From positions 1,054,001 to 1,118,000 of the forward strand of contig JADKHI010000001.1 of the NCBI GenBank assembly GCA_016721825.1: DNA of 64,000 nucleotides, written 5' to 3'. Positions 17,024 through 25,516 of this stretch are shown piece by piece. This stretch comes from Flavobacteriales bacterium (GTDB lineage Bacteria; Bacteroidota; Bacteroidia; Flavobacteriales_F; PHOS-HE28). The notes beneath the pieces are model-generated. The model saw nothing but the letters and a program-made list of their open reading frames with translations. It did not search any database and was not told the DNA's origin. The first letter of the stretch is position 1. Each line of letters starts with the position of its first letter. The translations under genes and the position numbers were made by a program.

Positions 17024-17041
17024 ATACCACGATCGTGGTAT
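17024..17041. promoter_or_regulatory. Perfect 18-bp palindromic operator
   Basis: ATACCACGATCGTGGTAT is a perfect inverted repeat with no spacer. It ends 22 bases before the -7 box at 17064, so it covers the -33 region of the promoter of the five-gene operon. A dimeric repressor or activator bound here would control initiation. It does not match the Fur consensus; the TACC...GGTA ends recall some Rrf2-family sites, but the regulator is unidentified. Confidence 0.75.
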
Positions 17042-17063
17042 TTCAGCCAGGAGCACCCCCGGG

Positions 17064-17071
17064 TACGTTTG
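17064..17071 (+). promoter_or_regulatory. -7 box for the Rieske/imelysin operon
   Basis: TACGTTTG, consensus TAnnTTTG, followed by GCGGCC and then directly by the ATG at 17077. Five bases separate box and start codon, so the mRNA is expected to be leaderless or nearly so. Confidence 0.7.
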
Positions 17072-17076
17072 CGGCC

Positions 17077-18297
17077 ATGTTCCGGATACCGCTGCTGCTC
17101 CTACTGCTGTCCTGCTTCTCGGCCCCGCTGACCGCTCAAGTGTTCACCTCTGAGGATTCCCTGGCGGCAGGGTTGCGCGCCGACGACCGCAAGACTTACC
17201 TCAGCGGATATGGCGAACTGAAGGTGCAGTACGACATGGCGCTGAACACGGGTACGGCGAACCTTACCCGCAACGTGCTCTTCGTCGGCCACCGCTTCAA
17301 CCGGAAGCTCTCGTTCTTCAGCGAGATGGAACTGGAGAACGCCAGCGTGGAGGGTGGTGCCATGGGTGGCGAACTGAGCATGGAGCAGCTCTTCCTGAAG
17401 TTCGACATCAACAAGGACGTCTACCTCGTGGGCGGCCTGTTCATCCCCCGTATCGGTATCATCAACGAGAACCACCTGCCCACCACCTTCAACGGCAATG
17501 ACCGGCCGTTCGTGGAGCAGCTCGTGATCCCCAGCACCTGGCGCGAGATCGGCGTGGGCCTCTACGGTCGCTCCGCCCGTATGCCGGGTCTCAACTGGTC
17601 GGTCGCGCTGCAGAACGGCCTTGATGCCAGTTCCTTCACCAACGGCAGTGGCATCCGCGAAGGGCGCCAAGGCGGCAGCAACGCCAGCGCTTCGAACCTG
17701 GGCGTTACCGGCGCGCTGCTCTACTACTGGAACGACCTGCGTGTGCAAGCCTCAGGCTACTACGGAGGTTCCGCTGGATTGACGCAACGTGAAGCGGACA
17801 GCCTACAGCTCGACTATGGCATGTTCGGCACGCCCATCACCATGTTCGAGGCCGATGCCCAATGGCGCGGCGATGCCTGGAGCTTGAAGGCTCTGGTGGT
17901 GAACGCGAGCATCCCGGACGCTGAGCGCATCAACCGCGCCTATGCGAACAACACGCCCGAACGCATGACCGGCGCCTATGCCGAAGCAGCCTTCGACCTG
18001 CTGTCCCTCTGCGGCAAGGGTGCCGACCGCGACCTCACCGCCTTCGCCCGCTACGAGACCATCGACATGGAGGCCACGCTGCCGGACAACGGCATCCCCA
18101 ATGGCGTGAACCAGCAGCAATACTTCGTGGCCGGCCTGGTGTACAAGCCCGTCACCGGCATCTCGGTGAAAGTGGACCATGTCACCCGCATCACCGGTGA
18201 GCCGAACCCGGATCTGGTCGTGAACCCCTTCCCGCAGGCGCTGCCCTACTTCACCACCAACGGTTTTCTGAACATCGGCCTGGCCTACAGCTTCTGA
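17077..18297 (+). CDS. Outer-membrane beta-barrel protein (porin-like), first gene of the redox/iron operon
   Basis: 406 residues from MFRIPLLLLLLSCF, a signal peptide ending at 'LTAQ'. The rest is alternating polar/hydrophobic strands with aromatic girdles and a C-terminal phenylalanine ('LNIGLAYSF'), the pattern of an outer-membrane barrel. It resembles phosphate-selective porin or carbohydrate-porin-like proteins of Bacteroidota. The frame is open upstream, but this start follows directly on the promoter and begins the signal peptide. The next gene starts 4 bases after its stop. In this operon it probably passes the substrate (iron complex or small anion) to the periplasm; the specificity is inferred. 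Confidence 0.85.
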   Translation: MFRIPLLLLLLSCFSAPLTAQVFTSEDSLAAGLRADDRKTYLSGYGELKVQYDMALNTGTANLTRNVLFVGHRFNRKLSFFSEMELENASVEGGAMGGELSMEQLFLKFDINKDVYLVGGLFIPRIGIINENHLPTTFNGNDRPFVEQLVIPSTWREIGVGLYGRSARMPGLNWSVALQNGLDASSFTNGSGIREGRQGGSNASASNLGVTGALLYYWNDLRVQASGYYGGSAGLTQREADSLQLDYGMFGTPITMFEADAQWRGDAWSLKALVVNASIPDAERINRAYANNTPERMTGAYAEAAFDLLSLCGKGADRDLTAFARYETIDMEATLPDNGIPNGVNQQQYFVAGLVYKPVTGISVKVDHVTRITGEPNPDLVVNPFPQALPYFTTNGFLNIGLAYSF

Positions 18298-18300
18298 ACG

Positions 18301-18624
18301 ATGTCACGCCAGCGTCCCATCCCCATCGGTTGCATGGGCTGCCCCTTGGGCAAGGCCTGGTTCACCAGCAGCCGCAAAGGGCCGGTGCGTGTGAAGCACA
18401 TTGCGTTCGAAGAGCTTCCCGGACCACTGCAGGAACAGGACCCTCAACTGGCTCAGGCACGCTTGTTCCGGGTGACCATTCCGGCTCCGTTGCGTGATGT
18501 GCTCGTGGTCCAACCCCCGCATGGCCCGCGCAGGATACTTGTGTTGCCGACCGCCTGGACCAGGCATACGCACCGCCCGACCGTATTCCGGGGTCAGGTC
18601 CCGCTTCAACGCCTTGTCGCCTGA
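18301..18624 (+). CDS. Small CxxC protein of the redox/iron operon, unknown function
   Basis: 107 residues, basic, no signal peptide, with one CxxC near the N-terminus ('IGCMGCPLG'). It starts 3 bases after the barrel gene and its TGA overlaps the ATG of the Rieske gene, which is the best evidence that it is translated. I recognise no domain. The CxxC could bind a metal, or the protein could be an assembly factor for the Fe-S or heme proteins encoded next; both are guesses. Confidence 0.55.
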   Translation: MSRQRPIPIGCMGCPLGKAWFTSSRKGPVRVKHIAFEELPGPLQEQDPQLAQARLFRVTIPAPLRDVLVVQPPHGPRRILVLPTAWTRHTHRPTVFRGQVPLQRLVA

Positions 18625-19049
18625 TGGACCGCAGGAACTTCCTCCGCAAGGGATGCACGGGGTGCGCGGGCCTTGTGCTGCTCGGCACCGCCACCTCAGC
18701 GCTCACCGGCTGCTCCACGCTACCCATCGTGCGCGTGGAACCCGAAGCGAACGACCTGCGCATTCCCTTGGAACGCTTCGCCGAGCAGACCATGCTGATC
18801 GCCCGGGTGGACCGCCTCCCCTTCGATGTGCTGGCCATGAAGAACACGGATGGCACGTTCGGAGCGGTCTACCTGCAGTGCACGCACGAGGACCAACCGG
18901 TCACCGCCACCACCACCGGCCTGCACTGCCCCTCGCATGGGAGCCGCTTTGCCATCGATGGAACACTGCGCGAAGGACCGGCAGCCCGGAACCTTCGACG
19001 CTTCACCACGATTTCCGACACCACTCACCTCATCATACACCTGACATGA
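18624..19049 (+). CDS. Rieske [2Fe-2S] protein with exported N-terminus
   Basis: 141 residues. The N-terminus 'DRRNFLRKGCTGCAGLVLLG' combines a twin-arginine-like start with a hydrophobic stretch and 'LTGC', suggesting Tat export and possibly a lipid anchor. The cluster ligands are C86-x-H88 ('CTHEDQ') and C102-x2-H105 ('CPSHGSRF'). It is a single-domain Rieske protein, not a bc1 subunit by context. It starts within the stop of the preceding gene and overlaps the imelysin start (ATGA). Expected role: one-electron carrier outside the cytoplasmic membrane, perhaps between the di-heme protein and iron. Confidence 0.92.
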   Translation: MDRRNFLRKGCTGCAGLVLLGTATSALTGCSTLPIVRVEPEANDLRIPLERFAEQTMLIARVDRLPFDVLAMKNTDGTFGAVYLQCTHEDQPVTATTTGLHCPSHGSRFAIDGTLREGPAARNLRRFTTISDTTHLIIHLT

Positions 19050-20116
19050 GAACCTCACTCCTCGCACCGATCGCCTGCGGTGCACTGCTCTTTACAGCGT
19101 GCAAGAAGGAATCCACTTCGCCTACCGGAGATACCAGCACACCTGTGACCACCTCGCAGATCCTGCAGGGCTTCGCGGCGAACATCGCCGATGCGAACTA
19201 CACCGACCTGGCCGATAAGACGAGCACCTTGAAGGACCTGATCAGCACCTTCAATGCCGCACCCACGGATGCCGACCTGGACGCCTGCCGCACGGCCTGG
19301 CGCAATGCGCGCAACGCCTGGGAACAGAGCGAAGCCTGCCTCTTCGGTCCGGTGAGCAGCGACAACATCGATCCGCGCATCGACACGTGGCCCGTGAACT
19401 TCACCGATCTGGAGGCTCAACTGGCCGGTGGATCCACCTTCGATGCCGCTTACATCAATGGTCTCGAAGATGCCTTGAAGGGCTTCCACCCGATCGAGTA
19501 CCTGCTCTGGGGACAGAACGGCACCAAGACCGCAGCACAGTTCACCCCGCGCGAACATGAGTACCTCCTTGCCCTGTCCGTCAACCTGAAGGACCTGACC
19601 GCCGAGCTGCACACCACGTGGGATACCGAGGCGAGCGGCTACCACCAGACCTTCACGACCGCAGGTGCCGGCAACGTGGTGTACCCCACGCAGCGCGCGG
19701 CCTTCGAAGAGCTCGTGAACGCGATGGCGGGCATCTGTGACGAAGTGGCCAACGGCAAGATCGGTGAGCCCTTCACCCTGCAGGATCCCAGCTTGGAAGA
19801 GTCCCCCTACAGCGGCAATTCCATGACCGACTTCCGCAACAACATGCGTGGCGTGGAGAATGTGTACCTGGGTCGCTATGCCACCGATGGCGCGGCACTG
19901 GAGGACCTGGTGCGTGAGCATGACCTGCAACTGGATGCGTCCGTGAAGCAGCACATCGCTGCCGCGAAACAGGCGTTGGACAACGTGACCTTGCCATTTG
20001 GCGAAGCCATCACAAGCCAGCCGGTGCAGGTGCAGAACGCGATCGATGCCATCAACGCATTGGCCGTCGTACTGGAGGATGAACTGATGCCATTCGTGCA
20101 GCTGCACACCAACTAG
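19046..20116 (+). CDS. Imelysin-family (peptidase M75-like) lipoprotein
   Basis: 356 residues from ATG 19046. The signal peptide ends in the lipobox 'LLFTAC'. The imelysin fold (two four-helix bundles) carries the GxHxxE motif as 'GFHPIEYLLWG' (about 146-156). Imelysins are iron-regulated surface or periplasmic proteins of the EfeO/IrpA/IcmP type; most are thought to bind iron rather than cut peptides. It overlaps the Rieske gene by 4 bases and is followed by the di-heme gene after 4 bases. Family assignment is firm; the role in iron uptake is from family knowledge. Confidence 0.93.
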   Translation: MRTSLLAPIACGALLFTACKKESTSPTGDTSTPVTTSQILQGFAANIADANYTDLADKTSTLKDLISTFNAAPTDADLDACRTAWRNARNAWEQSEACLFGPVSSDNIDPRIDTWPVNFTDLEAQLAGGSTFDAAYINGLEDALKGFHPIEYLLWGQNGTKTAAQFTPREHEYLLALSVNLKDLTAELHTTWDTEASGYHQTFTTAGAGNVVYPTQRAAFEELVNAMAGICDEVANGKIGEPFTLQDPSLEESPYSGNSMTDFRNNMRGVENVYLGRYATDGAALEDLVREHDLQLDASVKQHIAAAKQALDNVTLPFGEAITSQPVQVQNAIDAINALAVVLEDELMPFVQLHTN

Positions 20117-20120
20117 ACCC

Positions 20121-21524
20121 ATGATGCGTGTGCGAGGTCCCGGGATGCGGGCTGTGCGATGGATGCTGGTCGGCACGGTGGTGACGCTGCTGTCCGCCTG
20201 TGTGAAGGAGCCTGCTCCATGGGACGACACACCCAACAACGACGTATGGTTCGCGGGCGGCACGCAGACCGTGTTCGACCAAGGCTCCGGGGCCTACAGC
20301 CAAGCCTTCCCAGGACTTACCGCAGCGGAGCTCGCCATCCATGGCACCGGCGACATGGCCTTTGAGGCCACCTTCGTGAGCGCGCCATCTCCGGTGAACC
20401 CCGGCCTCGGCCCGATCTTCAACAGCGTGAGCTGCGCCAACTGCCACATCGCCGACGGACGTGGACGCCCGCCGGTGCCTGGCGAGCAACCCGTGAGCAC
20501 GCTCATCCGCATCAGTGTGCCGGGTAGTGATGCGCACGGCGGTCCAACGCCCGTGCCAGGATTCGGAGGGCAGCTTCAGCACCGTTCGATCTTCGGTACC
20601 ACACCCGAGGCCTTGGTGAACACGAACTACCTGGAGGAGCCCAGCACCTTCGCCGATGGTACGACCTACAGCCTGAGGCGCCCCGCGATCACGCTGAGCG
20701 CTGCCTACACGCCATTGCCGGTGGACCTGATGATGAGCACGCGCCTGGCGCCGCCCGTATTCGGCCTTGGCTTGTTGGAAGCGATCCCGGAGGTCGATGT
20801 GCGCGCGTTGGCGGACCCCGGTGATGCGGATGGTGACGGCATCAGCGGTCGAGCGAACAACGTATGGGACCACTTGGACCAGCGCTACACCCTTGGTCGT
20901 TTCGGATGGAAGGCCGGACAACCCACCTTGTTACAGCAAAGCGCAGGTGCCTATGTGGAGGACATGGGCATCACCTCCTTCCTCTTCCCACAGGAAAGCA
21001 GCGCGGGCCAGCCCCAGCATGACGGCACGAACGATGAGCCGGAAGTGAGCGACAGCCTCCTCTATGCCGTAGCCTTCTACGTGCGCACGCTGGCCGTTCC
21101 CGCCCGAAGGGCCATCGATGATCCGCAGGTGGTCCGCGGACAGGAGCTCTTCGTGAATGCGGGTTGCGATCGCTGCCATGTGCCTGAACACCGCACCGGT
21201 GTGAACGTCGCCTTCCCTTCGGTGAGCAACCAGCGCATCTTCCCTTACACCGATCTACTGTTGCACGACATGGGCCCGGAGCTGGCGGACGGAAGGCCTG
21301 AATTCGATGCCGATGGCACGGAATGGCGCACGCCGGCACTGTGGGGTATCGGGCTTTCACAGACCGTGAACGGGCATCAGTACTTCCTGCACGACGGTCG
21401 TGCGCGCGACCTTTCCGAAGCGATCCTCTGGCACGGTGGCGAGGCTGAAACTTCACGCGAGCGCTTCCGCACCATGACCGCTTCCGAACGCGCTGCCTTG
21501 CTGGCCTTTCTGGCTTCGCTCTGA
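20121..21524 (+). CDS. Di-heme oxidoreductase, DUF1111 ('thiol oxidoreductase') family lipoprotein
   Basis: 467 residues. A hydrophobic signal ends in 'LLSAC' (lipoprotein). Two CxxCH heme-binding motifs are present: 'CANCH' (about residues 103-107) and 'CDRCH' (about 350-354), flanked by family segments 'FGLGLLEAIPE', 'GRFGWKAGQPTL' and 'TPALWGIGLS'. DUF1111 proteins are distant relatives of di-heme cytochrome c peroxidase and are regularly found beside imelysins in iron-regulated operons. It is the last gene of the unit. Export and heme attachment require a Ccm or Ccs system encoded elsewhere. Confidence 0.93.
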   Translation: MMRVRGPGMRAVRWMLVGTVVTLLSACVKEPAPWDDTPNNDVWFAGGTQTVFDQGSGAYSQAFPGLTAAELAIHGTGDMAFEATFVSAPSPVNPGLGPIFNSVSCANCHIADGRGRPPVPGEQPVSTLIRISVPGSDAHGGPTPVPGFGGQLQHRSIFGTTPEALVNTNYLEEPSTFADGTTYSLRRPAITLSAAYTPLPVDLMMSTRLAPPVFGLGLLEAIPEVDVRALADPGDADGDGISGRANNVWDHLDQRYTLGRFGWKAGQPTLLQQSAGAYVEDMGITSFLFPQESSAGQPQHDGTNDEPEVSDSLLYAVAFYVRTLAVPARRAIDDPQVVRGQELFVNAGCDRCHVPEHRTGVNVAFPSVSNQRIFPYTDLLLHDMGPELADGRPEFDADGTEWRTPALWGIGLSQTVNGHQYFLHDGRARDLSEAILWHGGEAETSRERFRTMTASERAALLAFLASL

Positions 21525-21578
21525 CGCCGAAGGACACTCTTGGCTTGGTGGGGGACGCCGCTCATTGCGGATCCCGAT

Positions 21579-21586
21579 TACCTTTT
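21579..21586 (+). promoter_or_regulatory. Probable -7 box for the YitT-family gene
   Basis: TACCTTTT (then CG), one mismatch to TAnnTTTG, four bases before the ATG at 21591; suggests a leaderless or very short-leader mRNA. Confidence 0.45.
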
Positions 21587-21590
21587 CGCC

Positions 21591-22565
21591 ATGAACCCGA
21601 TGCTGCAGCGCCTGGTGGAGCGCAATGCTCAACGGCACCACGCCCACCGGGCAGCCGGCGATGGCGCCCTCTCCAGCTACGCGATCGCCAAGTCCTACCA
21701 TCGGATCCGTACCAGCGCGATCGCAGGTGTGAAGGATCTGCTGATGACCGCTGCTGGTGTGCTTTCCGCCGCCTTCGCACTGGAGAGCTTTCTGTTGCCG
21801 ACCGGTTTCATCGATGGTGGTGCCACGGGCATTGCGCTGCTGGGCACGGTGCTCACGCCGTTGCCGCTCTGGCTGCTGCTCGGCCTGGTGAACGCGCCCT
21901 TCATCTACGTGGCCTACCGATTGATGGGCAAGGAGTTCGCCTACCGCACTGTGGTGTCCATCGCCACGCTGGCCTTGATAACAGCGACGGTCCACTTCCC
22001 GGAGGTGACGCACGACAAGCTGCTGGTCGCCATTTTCGGTGGCTTCTTCCTCGGGGCGGGTATCGGTCTGGCCGTTCGTGGTGGTTCCGTGATCGACGGC
22101 ACCGAGGTCCTGGCCATTGCACTGAGCCGCGTGCTGCACATTACCATGGGCGACGTGATCACGCTGATCAACATCCTGATCTTCGCCGCGGCCGCCACCC
22201 TGCTTTCCATCGAAACGGCGATGTACTCGATGATCACCTACCTCGCCGCGTCGAAGACGATGGACTTCGTGATCGAGGGCATCGAGGAGTACATGGGCGT
22301 CACCATCATTTCACCGAAGCACGACGAGATCCAACGCATGCTCGTGCAAGTGATGGGTCGTGGGGTCACCGTGTACATGGGCAAGCGCGGCTACCGCAAG
22401 GGAGGAGGCACCTATGAAGTGGACATCATCTACTGCGTCATCACCCGCTTGGAGCTTCACAAGGTGACCCACGAAGTGGAGAAGATCGACCCGAACGCTT
22501 TCCTCGTGATGAGCAGCGTGAAGGACACCAAGGGCGGCATTGTGAAGCGACGACGGTTGCACTGA
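21591..22565 (+). CDS. YitT-family membrane protein (DUF161 + DUF2179)
   Basis: 324 residues from ATG 21591. Five to six hydrophobic segments (about 45-230) include the YitT pattern 'FLLPTGFIDGGATGIALL' and 'VRGGSVIDGTEVLAI'. A cytoplasmic C-terminal DUF2179 domain (about 240-320) contains 'RGVTVYMGKRGYRKG' and 'VMSSVKDTKGG'. The family is widespread and thought to be a small-solute transporter; no substrate is known. The N-terminal 30 residues are polar. It converges with the next gene. Confidence 0.9.
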   Translation: MNPMLQRLVERNAQRHHAHRAAGDGALSSYAIAKSYHRIRTSAIAGVKDLLMTAAGVLSAAFALESFLLPTGFIDGGATGIALLGTVLTPLPLWLLLGLVNAPFIYVAYRLMGKEFAYRTVVSIATLALITATVHFPEVTHDKLLVAIFGGFFLGAGIGLAVRGGSVIDGTEVLAIALSRVLHITMGDVITLINILIFAAAATLLSIETAMYSMITYLAASKTMDFVIEGIEEYMGVTIISPKHDEIQRMLVQVMGRGVTVYMGKRGYRKGGGTYEVDIIYCVITRLELHKVTHEVEKIDPNAFLVMSSVKDTKGGIVKRRRLH

Positions 22566-22593
22566 GCGCTCTCTGTGATCGCGATGCGGGGCA

Positions 22594-24033
22594 TCAAGGC
22601 AGCTGCTGCTGCCGAACGGCCGTCGGAACCGAACCGCCAATGGTCTGTAGGATGATATCGCGATCGTTGCCCGCACCTGTGTATCGTATGCTGCCGTCCA
22701 GGTTGATGTCCAACGGGCTGTAGACATTGTTCACCACGGCCGTAGGCAGGCTGCCACCAATTCCTTGGAGAATTGGATCGCGGTCGTTGCCGGTGCCGGT
22801 GTAGGCTATGGACCCATTGCGCGTAGCATCACCAGGCCAGAGCGCCATGGTCCCGTTCACATTCGACCTTGCTGCTGTTCCATAGATGGCGGTCGATGGA
22901 AGTGTGAGGTCAACAAGGACGGACGTTCCGCCAAGTGCCATGGAAGCAGCTGTCATAACGCCAATATGGTTGCGGTGCCGCACCGCGACATGGTAGTTCG
23001 CCGCAGGCATGTTGAAGTGGAGGGTTGGCTGGCCATCACTGCTCACCACATCGCCATCGCGTTGCAGAAGCGCGGGGCGGCTTGCAAGGACATTGGACGG
23101 TTGAATTCCACTGCGCAGTTCGACCACAACCCAATCCACAATTGCATTCGCTCCCGTAATAGTGAGCAAACCCGGAGAAATGGAGGTCGGACCATGCGAG
23201 CCCACATATCCATAACCTAGGGCAGTGTAAGGCTCTTGTACGGGCAATAGCCCCCCTGTCCGCAGGTTGTCGATCATCAGATCGTTCGCACCGAGCGCGC
23301 CACCGAGCGCCATGCGCGGAACAAGGGAGACTCCCGGGACCGGTTGCTCCACCGTGAAACTGATCGCCATGCCCTCGCAAGGCACTTGTGAACCAACGCT
23401 CGGCCCATCATTCGCCAACCAGAACTCATATGACCCAGGTGGTAGTTGTGCCAGTTCATATCGCTCCGGAGATGTTTGGTGTACCTCCCAAGCCATACCG
23501 GATCGATCATTCGCTGGATCGGTCAAACACGTAAGCCAGTACACGACACTTTGATCCGAGGGCAACAGGGCACCCGGATCTCCGGGGTTATCCACCAAGA
23601 TCACATTGGCGGTGCCTGTATTCGTATCCCACGTAGAAGACGACACGGTCACCTGATCCGTGGGATCCACCCAATACTGGATGCCGCCAGTCCCTGAGGC
23701 ATAAGCCTCGCATCCATTCGCATCCGAGACCGTAGCGTTGGGAATGAGCTGCATCGACACACCGTCGGCGGTAACGACGGAAGATTCCCACAAGATGAAA
23801 TGATCAGACCCACCAAAGGTCCCGCCCACGCTATGCTCACCTGTGAACGGCCCCGTACCTCCCAGCCAACTCACATGGTTCACCTGCACTACGTAGTACC
23901 CGTCCGGTCCATTGCCCCGGCACTCCCACCATGTGGACACGTCCGTGATGACGAGGTCCTCGCATTGGCCCACCAGTTGTAGCGACCCGGTGATCTGGAA
24001 AAGGAGGGCGACAATGATCTTAGCTCTGAACAT
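22594..24033 (-). CDS. Secreted adhesin-like protein with paired dockerin-like C-terminal repeats
   Basis: 479 residues with a signal peptide (ending 'LQLVGQ'). The N-terminal half is beta-rich with no recognised domain. Residues about 235-385 match a module common in Bacteroidota secreted proteins: 'NDLMIDNLRTGGLLPVQEPY', 'WVVVELRSG', 'SRPALLQRDGDVV' and 'YHVAVRHRNHIGVMT'. The C-terminus has two calcium-loop repeats, 'DATRNGSIAYTGTGNDRD' and 'DINLDGSIRYTGAGNDRD', each followed by '[PI]IL..IGG'. These look like a type I dockerin pair and replace a normal T9SS tail. Base composition looks lower in GC than its neighbours. Function unknown; likely surface or secreted. Confidence 0.82.
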   Translation of the reverse strand: MFRAKIIVALLFQITGSLQLVGQCEDLVITDVSTWWECRGNGPDGYYVVQVNHVSWLGGTGPFTGEHSVGGTFGGSDHFILWESSVVTADGVSMQLIPNATVSDANGCEAYASGTGGIQYWVDPTDQVTVSSSTWDTNTGTANVILVDNPGDPGALLPSDQSVVYWLTCLTDPANDRSGMAWEVHQTSPERYELAQLPPGSYEFWLANDGPSVGSQVPCEGMAISFTVEQPVPGVSLVPRMALGGALGANDLMIDNLRTGGLLPVQEPYTALGYGYVGSHGPTSISPGLLTITGANAIVDWVVVELRSGIQPSNVLASRPALLQRDGDVVSSDGQPTLHFNMPAANYHVAVRHRNHIGVMTAASMALGGTSVLVDLTLPSTAIYGTAARSNVNGTMALWPGDATRNGSIAYTGTGNDRDPILQGIGGSLPTAVVNNVYSPLDINLDGSIRYTGAGNDRDIILQTIGGSVPTAVRQQQLP

Positions 24034-24113
24034 GTTCAGCGACTTCAGTGAATTCTAGACGCAAAAGGCGCTGAAGGTTGCTCATCCATCGGGGCACCTT
24101 CATCTTCACGTAC

Positions 24114-24121
24114 CATCTTTG
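24114..24121 (+). promoter_or_regulatory. -7 box for the NtrC-like gene
   Basis: CATCTTTG, one base off TAnnTTTG; the same variant precedes rsgA and mazG in this window. It lies 39 bases before the start at 24161. Confidence 0.5.
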
Positions 24122-24160
24122 CGTCACCCATTGCAATTGGGCCCCTTCTTTTCCCTTCCC

Positions 24161-25336
24161 ATGGCCAAGATCCTGATCATCGACGACGAAAAAGCCATCC
24201 GCGCGGCGCTGCGCGACATTCTGGAGCACGAAAAGCACAGCGTGGAGGAGGCCGAGGATGGGTCCAGCGGGCTGGATAAGGGAAAGAAAGGCGGCTTCGA
24301 CCTGGTGCTCTGTGACATCAAGATGCCCCGCATGGACGGCATGGAGGTGCTGGAGAAGCTACAGGCCCACGACCCCGACCTGCCCGTAGTGATGATCAGC
24401 GGCCACGGCACCATCGACACCGCCGTGGACGCCCTGAAAAAGGGGGCCTTCGACTTCATCCAGAAACCGCCCGATATCAACCGCATCCTGGTGAGCGTGC
24501 GCAACGCGCTTGACCGCAACAACTTGGTGCAGGAGACCAAGGTGCTGCGCCAGAAGGTGCAGAAAGGCAAGGCCGGTGGGGTGCAGATGGTGGGTGAGAG
24601 CAAGGCGCTCCAGGCCATTCGCGACATGATCGAGAAGGTGGCCCCCAGCGACGCGCGCGTGCTGATCACCGGTGGCAATGGGGCCGGCAAGGAAGGTGTG
24701 GCCCGCCAGATCCACGACAAGAGCCAACGCGCCCAAGGCCCCTTCGTGGAGGTGAACTGCGCCGCCATCCCCGGCGAGCTGATCGAGAGCGAGCTGTTCG
24801 GCCACGTGAAAGGCAGCTTCACCAGCGCCATCAAGGACCGCAAGGGCAAGTTCGAGCTGGCCGATGGCGGCACCCTCTTTCTGGACGAGATCGGGGACAT
24901 GAGCCTGGCCGCCCAAGCCAAGGTGCTCCGGGCCCTGCAGGAAAGCCGCATCACTCCGGTGGGTGGCGACAAGGACGTGAAAGTGGACGTGCGCGTAGTG
25001 GCCGCCACCAACAAGGACCTGAAGAAGGAGATCGCTGAGGGCCGCTTCCGCGAGGACCTGTTCCACCGCCTCAGTGTGATCCCGATCCACGTGCCCAGCC
25101 TCAGCGAGCGGACCGACGACATCCCCATGCTGAGCGAGCACTTCATCGGCCTGGTGTGCACCGAGCAGGGGATCGCCCCTAAGAAGATCGCGGAAAAGGC
25201 CGTGGCAGCCCTTCAGAAACTGCCCTGGACCGGCAACGTGCGGGAGCTGCGGAACGTGATCGAGCGCCTGGTGATCCTGAGCGGCAAGGAGATCACCGAG
25301 GCCGATGTGAAGGCCTATGCGGCTCCCAGAGGCTGA
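24161..25336 (+). CDS. NtrC-family response regulator without a DNA-binding domain
   Basis: 391 residues from MAKILIIDDE. Receiver domain 1-120 with acidic pair D8/D9, phospho-acceptor D52 and K103. AAA+ sigma-54 activation domain about 140-370: Walker A GGNGAGKE (171-178, normally GESGTGKE), sigma-54 contact loop GSFTSA (218-223, normally GAFTGA), Walker B 'GGTLFLDE' (236-243), and 'WTGNVRELRNVIERL'. The protein stops at 'ADVKAYAAPRG', where a Fis-type helix-turn-helix would begin, so it would act without binding a specific enhancer. The upstream in-frame codons are not family-like. No partner kinase is adjacent. Confidence 0.93.
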   Translation: MAKILIIDDEKAIRAALRDILEHEKHSVEEAEDGSSGLDKGKKGGFDLVLCDIKMPRMDGMEVLEKLQAHDPDLPVVMISGHGTIDTAVDALKKGAFDFIQKPPDINRILVSVRNALDRNNLVQETKVLRQKVQKGKAGGVQMVGESKALQAIRDMIEKVAPSDARVLITGGNGAGKEGVARQIHDKSQRAQGPFVEVNCAAIPGELIESELFGHVKGSFTSAIKDRKGKFELADGGTLFLDEIGDMSLAAQAKVLRALQESRITPVGGDKDVKVDVRVVAATNKDLKKEIAEGRFREDLFHRLSVIPIHVPSLSERTDDIPMLSEHFIGLVCTEQGIAPKKIAEKAVAALQKLPWTGNVRELRNVIERLVILSGKEITEADVKAYAAPRG

Positions 25337-25516
25337 TCGATACGCCCTTCGTCCATCGGGAACGACCGTTGGCCGATCCCGAACGGCGGTTCGCCCGGCT
25401 GTGAACAATAGCGGTGGATATCGGAGCGTAGAAGCACAGGCAACCCTAGCATCGGGATCACGTCCTTTGAGTGGTACCTGCAAGGAACCTTACTGTCCAA
25501 CCAATACCAATGGGCC

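Noticed and set aside
17024..17041. Fur box before the iron-type operon
   Set aside because: The palindrome shares no run with the GATAATGATAATC-type consensus; treated as an unidentified operator.
18494..19045. N-terminal extension of the imelysin gene across the Rieske gene
   Set aside because: The lipoprotein signal begins at 19046 and the upstream part is out-of-frame reading of Rieske.
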